Notes under the pieces: generated by a model
The model's database searches: none
What the model was told of the DNA's origin: nothing
Seen by the model: only the letters and a program-made list of their open reading frames with translations
Translations under genes and position numbers: made by a program
Shown here: one piece after another, positions 1 through 12,330 of the stretch
Position numbering within the stretch: the stretch's first letter is position 1
Layout of the letters: every line of letters starts with the position of its first letter
Source: Aphelenchoides besseyi
Lineage: Eukaryota; Nematoda; Chromadorea; Rhabditida; Aphelenchoididae
Assembly: GCA_024699855.1 (NCBI GenBank)
Contig: JAMPIQ010000005.1
Location: forward strand, 1 to 64,000
Length of the DNA: 64,000 bases
Reading direction: 5' to 3'

Positions 1-3000
1 ATCGAATGGCGATCAGGACAAACGAGGTGGCAAAGTCAACGAATTCGAGAAGTCGGGAGACCGTTGATTCGGTTTCGAAAGAAGAATTTGATTTGGATCC
101 GGTCTTCTGAACTGCAATCCGTTTGCATTCACAGGTGCAAATTTCTTGGACGGTACGTCGGAATTCGTAAAAACTTTCGATTAGCGTGTCGTGGAAGTGG
201 CGTGTCTCATTGGTCACACATTTACTATGAGCACAAAGCGCCTGATCCAACAGTTCCACTTGTCTGATCAATAGCTGTCGTAGCTCTTCGATGTCTTGTT
301 TTTCTCCGGCGTCCAATTCGATGTGTTCATCAGCGGATAAAAACGCCTAAACCGTTGACTATCTATAAAGTTCACGGGGTGGAAATGCTTACCGTATAGT
401 TTTGAATTCCGCCGCCAACAAAAGCTTGTAGGATTCCGCGTACCTGCCCAACAAGTTGTGTGGTAAGGTGGGTATCTTGGAAGCCGTTTTGGACCAATTT
501 GGTTAACCATTCCAGCTGTTCGTTCGCTCCGTTGATCGTTTGCAAGCAACTTGTGGCGGATTCAATCGTTCTAGTTCGATTTCTTCGATTACTTCACCAA
601 ACGAAAGATCGTTTGGAAGTTGGGATCCGACTTTGTATCGCGTCCGTTGAAACCACGCTTTTGTTGCATCGTTCTCTCTCAAATTCGTCCATTTCGTTTG
701 TTTCTGTTGAAAGGGTCGAAGGAAATCGAAAGTGTCTACGAAATGATGTTTATAGTACCAAGGAACCAGTGGATTGGTAGCTTTCGACATTTCCTGGTAT
801 CTTTCTGATGGCACGGGAACTACAGTTGTTAACTGAAATTATAGGATAAGTCTCTTCAGGTTTATTTACTTACTTTGACGTATTTTCCGCGTTTTTCTGC
901 TCCAATTCTTCCGGCTTGGCATCCAAATTCGTGATCAGTTCACATCCGAATTCGCGAGTTATTCGTTGACGGAAATTCCCAAACCGCTCCATTCCTCGCA
1001 TCACGTAACGTTTGTTTTGCAAATACCTCGGAAATCGTTGTCCGTAAAAGCACACCTATAAACGCGTTGAATACTCATAATTCCTCCAGATCTCTAGTTT
1101 GTTTTCTTTTCACTAATCAAACAACACACCAGGAAGTAAAACGGTTCTACGCGTATCGTCTCAATAATCTTTTGGTAAGTCAGACGCATTTGGTTCAGAA
1201 CTTCAGTCAATTGTTTGTAGTCGACGGCTGTTTCTTCATAGAAAGTCGCCAACTCTTTCAGCGACTCAATCGCCAATTCCCAAGCTTGAGCTCGTTGAAA
1301 CAGATCAATAGACATACGATGGAGTGTGAGTTTCAATTCGCTTTCCGTTTCACACGACAACTTCATGCGCTGATTGATGAACTTTGCATCAGAATCTAGT
1401 GGTTTTGCAAGCCAACTCAAAACCGTTGGCACACTTTTGAAGTCCAATTGCTGCTTCAACAAAAAGGCCACGATCATTTTGAAAGTTGTAGATTTTGATG
1501 CGAAGTTCTGTTGTCAAAGATTGTTCGTTAATTTGAAGTGCAAATGATACCAATTCGGAATGCACAATTTCGAATTGATACGTGCTCTTCTTAACTAGAG
1601 CTTGTCGTCCGTATTCGATCAAACTAAAATCAACGCTTTCGACCGATTGCGCCACATACTAATCACCTCAAGTATTTTGGGAGTAAGCGAATTTTGGCAT
1701 TTTTTGTTCAACTCGGGAGCTGATTCGATCATCGACTGCACTTCAAAGTTCATTTCGGTTGTTATTGTCGAATCCTCGTCGGCCTTGCGTTTGTGATTGA
1801 GAAGTCGATGATGCAAGATTCTAAAGTCAAATGTCAGGTTTGTACGTTAGAAACACCACCCACTTGTACAAATCGTCGACTCCGGTCGCAATCACTCCCT
1901 CGCTTTCTGCATAAGCAGTGGCAATCAGATCGCTGAAAATCGGCATCAGAATGATGCGAATCTGTCGTGTACATCCACTGCACAGCAAATCAATGAGCAT
2001 TTCGAGCATGTTCCTCAAATTCATCTTCTTCAACGGAAAGGGTAATAGAAACCACAAAGAGCGAATGAGTTCTGCAACGGTCAATCGAAGTCTTGCATTC
2101 CTCTCATCGTAGATCCCAAAAGCCACTCGAGAGACCGTGCTGATCATGAACGCATGAATGCAATGCAAGAGTTCTTTCCATAAGGCAAGAGAAAACGTTG
2201 GTAGTGTTCGTTTGTCCACGAGACATGTCCGAAGATATTCAAACATTTTGACAACTAAGCGATTGAGAATCCAACGAATAGATGGGTCGTTGAAAGTTGT
2301 CCGCGTAGATGGTTCAATCAACGATCGAAGAGCGTAAATTATTTGACATAAAAGCACTTGAACGTCTGTTGATGAAGGTAGGTAGTTTAAATAGTGCGTA
2401 AAGACGGTAACGTCCATAAATTCAAGCATACTGGCAAAAAGATACTGAGATCGTGATTGAATGTCTTTACAACCCGTTATAGTTATCTGAAATAAAATCA
2501 ACCAACGGGCCCACATTCTTGACTTACCGAACGTACAATTTTGAATTATTAGCGAAAAAGTTGAATCAACAACGTGAACAAACGTTTCTCGTGCATTACA
2601 GTCTCCATTTGTAGACGTTAGCATTGGTGTGAGTTTGGACATAAGATCCGATAATGTTGCTATTGTCGTGTTTAACAACGATAACAAAGCGACTGGTTGA
2701 TTAGACGCCTCCTCCAAACAGCTTTTGATTTCGGGTATCAACGTTGGAGCCAAACAGTTGTGCGATTGTCCTTCGAAAAGGTCGGATTTAACGATTGCAC
2801 GAACAGTTTGAATTCTAATTATAAACATGTCCACTGGTATTTTTTTTGACTAAGTCAATACTGAAGTTGACTAGAAACTCGGGTGTCACCAATTCGTGTA
2901 ACAGAAGAGAATTGAACATCGATGGAAGATTCTTTACGATCGTACATTTGTTGTTCATAAGGTTGTCGTCCAATCGATTAATGATTGTAGTCAACATCAA

Positions 3001-5358
3001 ACGAAAAAACTGTTCTCTAGTTCATCGTGCATAACGCTCACTTCGAACTCATCGTTCGTATCGGCAAAGATGAAATACGATCTGATGATCAGTTCGACCA
3101 TTTGGCTTGTGATTTCCACCATTTTAATCCATTTCTTGATCTCAACTGTTGAAACAAGATCGGCGGTCAATGCACCAATCAACTGGTTGAGAAATGGACG
3201 GAAAATCATCGGATTGTCAATCTTCCCAATCTCTTTTGCGATCACTGACTTCAAATGAGATTCTTTCGGATTTTCAGCCCTAGAAATGGAGCAATCGTAT
3301 ACCAGCAAAAGATCTCATACCTTAGCATTGCGTAGCAAACAAAGTCGAAGAGTTTTCTATCCAAATTCTCAACAGTCCCGATCTTCGTGAACAATCGACC
3401 GAAAATCCGAGGAATGAAAATCGAAAAGTCGCTGGAAACCGCACACAATTTTTCGATCGCTTTTTCCATGGCGTTTTGTTGTTGGAAATCAACAGAATTC
3501 AACAGGAAAAGAATATTGGGATCTTGCGTGTAGATTTGCGAGAACGCTACGATATGAGTGGTAATGTGCAAATCCAACAACGCAAACCCATCGATCATAG
3601 ACGTCGACTCGTATTTGACTTTGTCGTGTTGCTTTCGATCAACTGAGTTTGCGTAGTGTAGTCGGTTAAGATTAGCAACAGAGTTGACCTTGTATATCAA
3701 CAAATTCGTTTTTCCCGATTCTACCAGCAAACCACTATCCACAACTTTAACAAATGCGAGATGAAGTTGTTGGGTTTTGTTATGCTTTCCATCGTTTACC
3801 ATAACATTCAAAAGAAGGCGAAGATACAAAGTGCAGTTCTCTTCGGTTGGCAATCGGATTTGAACATTCAGAACCTGAGGAATATTCTCTTTCGATGAGC
3901 TCGCTTTGTAGTTGTAAAAGAGCAGTTCATCCGAAGTATTCAAGTTCTTTCTGTTCGAATTCAAGATCGTCATCAAAACACCCTAAAGTCGTCGTTATTT
4001 CTACCTAATATAATAAGTGAGTACCTTTTGTTGCTTTCCATTTGAATCCACCACTTGAACAATCGCATCGATACGTTTGAATTCTTTCAAATAATCGAAG
4101 AAGTCAAACGAGAAGTGCGCAGAATTTCTATTTTCCGACTTCTTGTCGCTTCTCAATTGCGAAGAAACAAAAGGAGTCAGTCGACTGCAGTGCAATTTAC
4201 GTTTTTCCAAGCACGACGATAGTTCGAATGTGGTTGAGCTTGTGATCACTTCACCGTACAATTTGATTTGAATTTGAGATTGAAGTTGTTCAGTTGAATC
4301 GGTGGTTGCTGGTTGCTTATGCAGTCTTTTCAGTTCAACACAACGTTTGAAAGAATGGCTGTTATGTGTGGTGGAAAGCGATATGCTCGAGGTTAATGAT
4401 GCGTTTAACCTCGTATGCAAAAACTCGTCACTCAATTGTCCTGGTAGCTCTGGCCAACTTAGTTCGTATCCAGTGATCTGCAGTTGTAAGTCGATTGTGG
4501 TTGGGAAGTCTTGTAGCAGAATCCAAAACTCGTCTTCCAACAATTTTGTGATCCAAAATGTTTCGTAGATTGGAAGACCTTTCTTGTCCAATATCTGAGC
4601 ATCCAATTCGAACATTTCTTCAACTAGACGTTTGCCTTTGAATCTTAGCAATAAGGACGTAAAAGACTGTTGACTTTGAAATGAGAAATCGGAATGGTAA
4701 CTTGACGTCGAAATTCGTTGACTTTCATTTTTTGTTGATAACTCCTTACGATATTGCCATTTTTCAATGAACTCAACCTAAATTCATCTTATAACATAAA
4801 AACCTTTAAAATATGCATACCGCACTGATGATGTTGAAGTGTTCGGGTGCGACTGTCAAGTCACGTTCAAGTCTCAAAGAAACACCCGCTCCACAAAACG
4901 TGTTTCCCTCGTCAATTAACGAGATCACATCGTTAGAATTTGTGTTTCGAATCTTCAGAAATTCTAGTAGCCGATTGATTAACTCGTAAGCGACATTAGT
5001 GAATAGTTAAAACACCTGGGAAAGTAAACAGAAGTACACATACGTTGAGCGTTTCGCTGTTAGTTTTGTTCAAAAACGAACTTCTCCCTGATGTCAATAC
5101 TCTTTTTAAAAACGGAAAAATCCTATTCGTATGGATAGAAGTGGTGTTGCAAAATTGAGGAGAACTATGAAGAAGGGTATTGAAGAAAAACTGCACCCTT
5201 ACATAATTCGGTGATTCACTCTTTCCGTATAGCGATACTGGACGCTCGCTAAGACAGGATTGACGAGAACAAAAAGATAAAAACAGATCAAGTTCATCAG
5301 GACTACTTGAAGTGCAAGAATGTTTCGATAGACGAATCAATGCAGTGTATAACAGCAT
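1..5358 (-). CDS. ced-5: DOCK-family Rac/Rho GEF (CED-5/DOCK180-like), 3' end cut by window edge
   Basis: DOCK proteins activate Rac at the membrane, in CED-5's case with ELMO/CED-12 for engulfment and cell migration. The exons match DOCK1/2 in order: DHR-1 (C2-like) region near 4065-3700, helical ARM-type region 3650-1830, then DHR-2. DHR-2 landmarks include 'WELAIESLKELATFYEE' (1200-1300), 'FYGQRFPRYLQNKRYV' (1000-1050), 'WFQRTRYKV' (610-660) and the nucleotide-sensor-type loop 'AFVGGGIQNY' (about 400-430). The last exon (about 350 down to 1) is open to the edge, so the C-terminus lies outside. Introns are 40-60 nt. The 5' part (4651-5358) is weak: the segment 4800-5358 only loosely resembles the DOCK N-terminus, an in-frame stop sits near 4993, and no SH3 exon was found. 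The start is therefore provisional. Family assignment is firm; the A versus B subclass is not resolved. Confidence 0.85.
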
Positions 5359-6064
5359 CTTTCAAAGCCATTAAATCCTTCAACCAAGGTTAGAAGCACC
5401 AATAGAGATAGCGAACTCGCAAGCAGAGCTCACTTTTGCTTATTGGAAATAACGTTGCCATTTGAAGACTGCAACGTTTAGGACGAGACTGTTTCGTCAG
5501 TTAATGTACTTAAGGGTACCGCGGAACGATTCGAACTATTGCGCTCAAACACCGAATTCACGTAGAAACATCCGTTCTTTTTACTTCTAATCTCATAAAC
5601 ACAGTATTCTGATGAACTCTCAGTTGTTATCGTGTTCTAACACCATTTTGCCGAGAAAGAGATCGCCGCTGTTAAAACAGTGAAAACACGATCTTAACTT
5701 TTCTGACTGTTTTTCTGGTGAGAAAGTGTCGTAAATTAATTTGAAATCGTATTGACAGTTAATGAATCAATGTTATGATGGAGCACGTGGGTTTGTGACC
5801 ATATGCTTTTCGATAGCAGTCAAATGACCAGTAGCTATTCTTCTCCCTCTATGACTAAACACCACCAGCAGCAAAAAGACAAAACGAAGAGCGACCGACC
5901 GAAAATATGTCTTTGGCCTGGTAAACGAAAAGAAAACTGCCGAAACGGCTCCCCACTATCAATAAAGTCGGGTTGGCGGCTGCCAAAAGTCAAATTTCCA
6001 TCTTGCCTTCGTTGTTCTTGTTATACACCGTCAATTCGAACGAACGATCGGATATCGGCGGAAA
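5359..6064. other. Intergenic region between divergent genes
   Basis: This stretch of about 700 bp separates the DOCK gene (leftward) from the CIB gene (rightward) and should hold both promoters. I looked for a DOCK SH3 exon on the minus strand and found only short stop-rich frames. On the plus strand an ORF from 5803 shows no recognisable protein and overlaps the CIB leader. Nothing else can be supported. Confidence 0.5.
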
Positions 6065-7015
6065 ATGGGCAACAGTCGAAGTACGTTGACCGACTTGAAT
6101 TTGTTCTCCAAAGGCGGTGTCTTCACGTCCCAACAGTTGGATGAGTACCAAGTAGGTGTTGCAAATGAGTGGGCTCAACTCAAAATCGATTTCCAGGATT
6201 GTACGTTTTTCACGAAGAAAGATATTCTTCGACTTTACAAACGATTCTACGCTCTCAATCCGTCGAAAGTGGGAACGAATATGCAGGACAGTCGGACGTC
6301 AATAATCAAACTGACATTCGAAGAAGTAGAAAAGATGCCCGAATTGAAAGTAAGAGAAACTATAATCATTTGTATTTCATATCGTACACATTCAGGAAAA
6401 TCCATTTCGTCGACGGATTTGCGACGTGTTCTCGGAAGACGGTTATGGAAACTTGACTTTTGATGATTTTTTGGACATGTGAACTTCCTAACTTTTTTAT
6501 GAACTCCAACCCTTCTGTTTTCAGGTTCAGCGTCTTCAGCGAAACCGCTCCATTGCACCTCAAACTGAAGTACGCGTTCAAGATCTACGGTGAGCATTCA
6601 AAAGCCTGCGATAATACTCACTGGTTTCAGATTATGACAACGACGATCAGCTCGGACACGACGACCTGAGCAAAACGATTCGATGCTTGACGAGAGACGA
6701 ACTAAGCGACGAAGAAGTCGAGTTTATAATCGAACGGGTAAGAAATCAAACAATAACAAATGAATATCCTAGCCACTTTTGGATCATCGAAGAGGCGGAC
6801 CTTGATGGCGATGAGCAAATTTCGTAAGATGTTGAACACAAATCTAAAACCTTCTGATTATTTCAGATATCAGGTACTGGTTGAAGGTGGCGAATAAAAA
6901 GCTTTTTGTCAAAATTTCTTCATTGACATTCTACTATCAATAGGTTTTATAGGAATTTGAGCATGCGATTTCGAGAAGCACTGACTTTCAACGTGTTTTC
7001 CATATTCGAATTTGA
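6065..7015 (+). CDS. Calcium- and integrin-binding (CIB) family EF-hand protein
   Basis: CIB proteins are small calcium/magnesium-binding adaptors related to calcineurin B; in animals they bind integrin tails, kinases or, for CIB2/3, the mechanotransduction complex. The spliced product starts '[12 protein letters not shown]' (MG start, so N-myristoylation is possible) and has '[17 protein letters not shown]', matching the CIB N-lobe. Later come '[16 protein letters not shown]' and '[15 protein letters not shown]', then EF3 '[13 protein letters not shown]' and EF4 '[13 protein letters not shown]'. It ends '..[16 protein letters not shown]'. EF3 carries Asp at loop position 12, as CIB1 does. 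There are five short introns (e.g. 6349-6396, donor at about 6479 and acceptor before 6525). N-terminal spacing before the first EF region is longer than in CIB1. Assignment to CIB is strong; which CIB (1 versus 2/3) is open. Confidence 0.9.
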
Positions 7016-7079
7016 GCGCCAGTTCGTCGGATCTGAATCATATCACAAAGTGATTTTTGTTGCTGGGTCCAATAAATTC

Positions 7080-8430
7080 TTACCACAAGTTAGGCGAATC
7101 AGTGGGTGTTGCGGACTCGATGACTGCCGAATTGGTGGAACGGTCAGAGAGCTTTTTGTAGACGGTCATCGCTTGTGCAATCATCGTATTCGCGTCAGCT
7201 GCATTTGCGGGCACAATCAAAGTGTTTGTGTTCTTGGCCAATTGACCTAAAACGATATTGAGTCTCATTCGAATATTCAACCAACCAAACGCCTTCACGT
7301 ATTGTTCAGCAACCGCCAACGAAGCGGCCCCACTTCCGCCTTTGGCATTCAAAGATTCAGCAACACGAGTTAATCCTGAACATTCGTTTGGGCAACAAGC
7401 GTTTGTCTTACCTTTACGACGTGCTTCGGCTTCAAGTACGATCGCCTGGGCTTTACCTTCGGCCTGATTGATTTGTTCGCGAAGATACGCTTCGGAAGCC
7501 AGAATTCGCGCCTGCTTCTCACCTTCGGCGACGTTAATTGCCGCATCACGTTTACCTTCCGATTCCAAAATCGCCGCTCTTTTCTTTCGTTCCGCTTCCA
7601 CTTGCATTTGCATGGCTTCCTGTATGCGCTGTGGCATCGTCATTGTTCGAATCTCGTATCGCATACAAGTTAAACCCCACGGTTCGGCTGCTTTGTTCAG
7701 CGCTTCTAAACTTCATTTCGAATCAATAAACTACAAGTTGAAACCCACCGACAATCGAGACGTTCAGTTGCTCGCGTTCTTTGAACACGGTATCCAAACT
7801 GATCTTTCCGACTTCGCTTCTCATTGTCGTTTGCGCCAGTTGAGTGACCGCGTATTCGGGATTTGAAAAGCACAAGTCTTTAGGAAATGGGCGTAAAAAC
7901 ACAAACCATCCACTCCGTAAGAAGCCTAAATCTCGAGAGTAAACGAATGCCACGAATAGCATTATTACCTTGTAGGGATCCACAACTCGCAAGTACAAAA
8001 CTCCGTCGAGACTCAGTTGAACGTTGTCAATGGTGATCGCACCCTGTTGTGGAATCTCAATCGCTATTTCCTGAACATTTTGCGATTGATCACTCGCTTT
8101 GTGTTTTCGTTTCATACCTTCAAGCTCTGGACATATTTGATACGATCGACCAGCGGAATTAGGAGATTGAAGCCAGGATCTAGAATCTTATGGAAACGTC
8201 CCATTCGTTCCACGACCTGCAAACCGCGTTCATCACTCGGTCCTCAGTTCCCGCGCTTACCCAAGCTTCTTGTTGTGGAACAAAGTTGACGAAAGTGTTC
8301 CGATGAATGAATCTCGTAGCATTTTGGTTTGCCGCTAATGCCAAACTGAAACGGTGAAAAGTAGAAGGCAATTGAAAGACGATTACCGTTGGGTTGATCG
8401 TAACGTTCTCAAAAGAGTCGAAGAGTTCAT
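7080..8430 (-). CDS. stl-1: Stomatin-like protein 2 (STOML2/SLP-2), mitochondrial
   Basis: SLP-2 is a prohibitin/stomatin (SPFH) protein of the mitochondrial inner membrane that organises cardiolipin-rich domains and proteases. The first exon encodes 'MNSSTLLRTLRSTQR', an arginine/serine-rich presequence as expected for mitochondrial import; this fixed the start at 8430. Next come 'NFVPQQEAW', then 'VVERMGRFHKILDPGFN' and 'LIPLVDRIKYV' (SPFH start), 'EIAIEIPQQGAITIDNV', 'LDGVLYLRVVDPYK' and 'MRYEIRTMTMPQRIQEAMQ'. The alanine/glutamate-rich coiled coil is 'QVEAERKKRAAILESEGK', and the C-terminal part has 'AASLAVAEQYVKAF' and 'LIVPANAADANTMIAQAM', all in SLP-2 order. Introns are as short as 37 nt. 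The tail after the conserved domain is shorter than in human STOML2. It is convergent with the CIB gene, with only about 65 bp between stop codons. Confidence 0.92.
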
Positions 8431-8642
8431 TGCACTTCTGGAATCTAAACAACGAAACGACTGATGCAAAATAAGAAACGGCGAAATGCAGGGAAACAAA
8501 CTGCGAGTGTCAACTTTCTCTTCAACCCCAATAGTCATCGTTTTCTCGCATCGTTTTGCTCACTTGGATTCGTCTTTTGGAAACAACTTTTACCGTTGAA
8601 TTTTTCAGTTGATCACGGTCTTAAAATGTCTTGTGAACACGC

Positions 8643-9104
8643 GCAAACCACTGGAAAGCGAGAAGAACGGGAAGAAAACCCCGTCGAATTGGTTTGTCCA
8701 GTGCGAGCTCGAACGTTGATGATCGTTTTTCAGAGCGATGAAGACAAGAAGTTGAAAGAGGATCTCGAGGTACTGATTGCTCGTCTACAGGAAAACGACT
8801 AGAATCTCTACATTCCATTGTTGGAGAGCATGCGCGGTCTTATTCGTGCATCAACGACTTCGATGACTTCAGTTCCGAAACCGCTGAAGTTCATGCTTCC
8901 GCACTACTCACAGATGAAACAAGTTTTTGAGAAGATGGGCGACACTCCGGCAAAGGTATGAATTGATTTACAACATGGATTTGTAGTCCAATCGTTTCAG
9001 CGTCTCTGCCGACATCATCTCCGTTTTAAGCATGTGCTCGGACAACAAAAGCGACTGCATCAACTTCCGATTGAAGGGAATGCACGAATTGATTAGTGAT
9101 TAGG
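8643..9104 (+). pseudogene. Broken duplicate of the 5' part of rpn-1
   Basis: This segment is nearly identical to 24087-24549 (opposite strand), which encodes the N-terminus of the intact proteasome subunit Rpn1. It keeps '[20 protein letters not shown]' in frame but then has a TAG stop after 'ARLQEND' (position about 8801). It also carries a 2-bp loss in the next exon (CTCTGTGCCG to CTCTGCCG near 9005) and several C-to-T/G-to-A changes near 9090-9103. The 45-nt intron (8957-8999) is retained almost unchanged, so this is a DNA-level duplication and not a retrocopy. The right breakpoint abuts lipase sequence at 9104/9105. Not expected to make a functional Rpn1 fragment. Confidence 0.93.
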
Positions 9105-10973
9105 TGTTGACATCGTCCATTCGAAAGATCGCTGATTTCAGACTTGATGCTGAAGATGCAAGAGGCTGCACGAAAGTGCGACTACGACGAACACACACCG
9201 GGAAATGGATTTCGGTCGTGCTTTGGACCGAAACATTGGACGAGAGCTCGTTGTTCCCGTCGCTTGACTGCGACTACTCGTTGTATCGTGGGATGCTGAA
9301 GGGAATCGAGAGCCTGGATGCTTCTTGTTTCTATGGTCGTACATTCGGTTTTCAGGTTCGTAGGTTCAAAGTCTTTGAAATTGCTTTTCTTTTTGGCTTT
9401 TAGTTTGCTCCGAGCGTCACGTCGATCTTTAATGTGATTGGAATCATTTTGGCCACCTACTCGTTTTCGTGGGAAAGTGGAACAGCGGCGTTCAGTTCGC
9501 TGCTCCATTCCGGCCGCTACTTTCTGAATCCTAAAGAGCGTGCTCGACGAATCATCAAAGTGACTCGAGAAGCCGATCTGGAGTTTTGCCGCGACTTTTG
9601 GAACCTATCCGAAATCCGCCGCCGAAACTGTTTTGTCCAACGATGGAGATCAACAAAGTCGTTCTGATTCCGATGGACGGTCCGATCCGATTGGATGGAA
9701 GAGATGGGCGGTCAATTGAAATTCCTGAACCGGGTGCTCATGGACCATCAGCTCCGATACAAGTGCGCATCCTGTCGGCAACAAGTCGTGAAGGATTGGT
9801 AGGTCACGTGGATTGAATGCTTCTGATCGTTGAGATGTTTAGTCGTCCAAAAAATCAACGAAGCCACTTTCCTCCAATCTATTACTTCATTGTCACGGTG
9901 GAGGTTGGAAAAGCGGTAAACATATAAAAACGCGAGCTGCTTCTTTTAGGTTATGTAGCAACATCGTCAAAATCGCACGAAACATATTTACGGTTGTGGG
10001 CAAAGTATCTGGACTGCCCGATTGTGTCGGTGGATTACTCGCTAGCTCCTCAATTCCCATTTCCACGTCCCACCGAAGAAGTGCTCTATGCTTATGCCTG
10101 GATTCTAAAGAATCCTGAGAAGTTTGGATGGGACGGCAAAAAACTTTTGATGGTCGGAGATTCGGCCGGTGGTAATCTGATCGTTTCGGTTGCCCTTCGT
10201 TTGGCTCAATTGAAAGCCGCGAGAATGCCGGACGGTTTGATTCCAAGTACTTTGCTTTCTTTATGATCTTTTGAAGTTGCCATTTATAGTATCTTCCTTC
10301 GCCATCACGGGTGCTCAGTTTCACAGACCCGCTTCTTCACATGGGAATTGTTATTCGTTGTGCTGCTGCGTACACAGACTGTTGTCCGAATGGAACTAGA
10401 TCGGAAATCACAAGCAACAGTTTGATCAGTCAACGAGGACACAAGTCGTTGTTGGAATATGTCGACGTAGTGAATGCATGACGGCGACTATTTCACTGCA
10501 CGACTCCGGTACGCATTTGCGGTCCACGAACTCGCACCTGCAGTACTCCGAAATTGACTCGTGCTGCAACTGCCGACTTCCACGAAGCTGCTCGTGCTGC
10601 ACAGAAGGTGGTTTAGTCGAGTATTCGACGTAGTAAAGATAGTGATTTTAGGAAGCAGAGAAAGTTGAAACTTCGCTTAGCGAGCTGCTCGGATTGAATC
10701 TGCCACGAGACTGTTCGATTTCGCCCATGTACACTCCCGACGAGTTGCTCCGCGAACTTCCGACTTGTCGTTTCATTGTAAGCGAACGATTTTGAACGTA
10801 CAATTTTCGAGTTTAGTCGTGCCATCTGGATCCATTGTTGGACGATACGATCACGTTTGCAAAGAAACTTCGAAATGCCGGCGTTCGAGTCGCCGGTTTC
10901 AACGAACGAAGGGTTCATGAAGGTTGCGGGTCGACCCCGAACTGCCTTCAACTTCTTCGGCCGAACACGATGA
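9105..10973 (+). pseudogene. hosl-1: Hormone-sensitive lipase (HSL/LIPE-like), frameshifted
   Basis: HSL hydrolyses di- and triacylglycerol and steryl esters on lipid droplets. The exons follow HSL order: 'YDEHTPGNGFRS' (9195), 'LDASCFYGRTFGFQ' (9315), 'IGIILATYSFSWESG', 'LLHSGRYFLNPKERARR', 'PTMEINKVVLIPMDGPI' and 'HGPSAPIQVRILS'. The oxyanion motif 'HCHGGGW' (about 9885), nucleophile 'GDSAGGNL' (about 10157) and acid-residue motif 'HLDPLLDD' (10820) all survive. However, the frame must change near 9215-9245, at 9600-9620 and near 10290. A TGA follows 'EYVDVVNA' (10480), and where 'PHGF' with the catalytic His is expected the frame reads 'NEGF' (about 10915). The N-terminal domain is missing upstream because rpn-1 sequence begins there. 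I read this as a decayed gene. Sequencing error is the alternative, but neighbouring genes show no such errors. Confidence 0.83.
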
Positions 10974-11631
10974 TCCTGATAAAAGCTACTGATTATGTTT
11001 TCAAGTTTTTTTGTCTATGAATAAACTTTTTGAACGAAACCAACAGCGAATTGTAAAAGAAATAAAATTCACAACTTCAACCGCTTCGTTAATCGAATAG
11101 AAGAACTGAGCCTCTGGCGTTTCAGAGCAACAGAATCGAATTCTTGGGTTACGGTTGTCGGCGATGAAAAGCGATCGTTGTTTTCGACTGCCAAGCAAAA
11201 ATACATACCTTGAAACCACCGAATACCGACGGCGTTAGCTGTGGGTGATTAGCGAAAACTGTTGTTTTTGCGCGCCGTTCACGCGGCGTCACCGATTGTC
11301 GCATCACACTTCCTAAGGGCAAAATTCAAACGGCTCGCTGATTCGCGCAATCACCATCCTTTGTTCTTTCGAAAGTAGGAGTCGGGGCCAATGACCTTGT
11401 TGTCGGCGCTCCTCCCACGATCGCTCACTCATCCACGCCCTTTGATTTGGATATTGAAGGAACAAAGCCACTCAGAACAAGTCGTTCAGTCGGTGATTAT
11501 TCTCTGGAGTTGGCTCAGAGACGTTTACGTTTGTAGTGCCAAAATCGTGTTGGCGCGAAAACTCCGACTTACGTGTTATATCGTGAACTTTTTACTTGCA
11601 GTCCATCTGTTTCATTCCAAACGCCACCAAA
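10974..11631. other. Intergenic, no gene recognised
   Basis: About 650 bp between the lipase remnant and the next plus-strand gene. Short frames on both strands (e.g. plus 11391-11642, minus 11001-11219) have no recognisable content or splice logic. A GC-rich patch lies at 11255-11330. It probably contains the promoter of the gene starting at 11632. Confidence 0.4.
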
Positions 11632-12157
11632 ATGAACAGTAACGTCCGAGACACCGGCTTCGCAGCTCTTCCTGAAAGTTAGTTCGACATTCTAATTCGT
11701 AATGAAATTTCATGTTTAGTCGAAGACATGCAATTGGCCGACGTTTACGAATTGTTTAGTGTTGAAATACTTCCGCTCAATGAATTCCGAAGCGAATTTC
11801 ATCGCTCCTGTGAACGCACTTTTCCCATGTTTTCTGAATTGTTCCGCAGAATGAAAGAATGTCAATCTCGACCCGATGAAATGTGTGAACTCGGCTTCGA
11901 AGTGCTCAAAGCCACTAACCAAGTAATGTTCCAAGTCGTCGACAAGGTGGAACGTACGTTGCAATCCAACAACGACAAGGAACACATGAACAGCGAGCTG
12001 CCGAAAATTTTGCTAGATAAATTTCGGGATTTCAACAAGGTAATCGGACTTCAGTTGAACGTTTATTCACGATTTGCAGGCCACGCACGACTTAGGAATT
12101 CGCGTTTTGAAAGCGATGTTTTGTCATATGAATGGGCCGAAAGAGACCGGCGCTTAA
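11632..12157 (+). CDS. Hypothetical small alpha-helical protein
   Basis: I do not recognise this protein. Three exons splice cleanly (introns 11677-11719 and about 12040-12079) into roughly 147 residues. It starts 'MNSNVRDTGFAALPEIED' and ends 'MFCHMNGPKETGA'. The predicted composition is helical and acidic/amphipathic ('LADVYELFSVEILPLNEFR', 'MCELGFEVLKATNQVMFQVV'), suggesting a helical bundle or coiled coil; there is no signal peptide or membrane segment. The start was chosen because its upstream context 'CCACCAAA' is favourable and the first intron then keeps frame. It sits between two lipase fragments, but its sequence is not HSL-like. An AATAAA lies at 12279. Confidence 0.55.
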
Positions 12158-12330
12158 ACCTTCACCGAATGTCGCATTGTTGTTCGCCGCAAGCTCAATG
12201 GACCCACGTGCTATTCATCTCATTCTCGTTGGTGATTGTTTTCAGCTGACGCGAACTTTTTATTATGATTTTGTACCAATAAACAGATGCTTGCTGATTC
12301 TAGTTCGATATTCGGAGCCGTTGAAATGAA

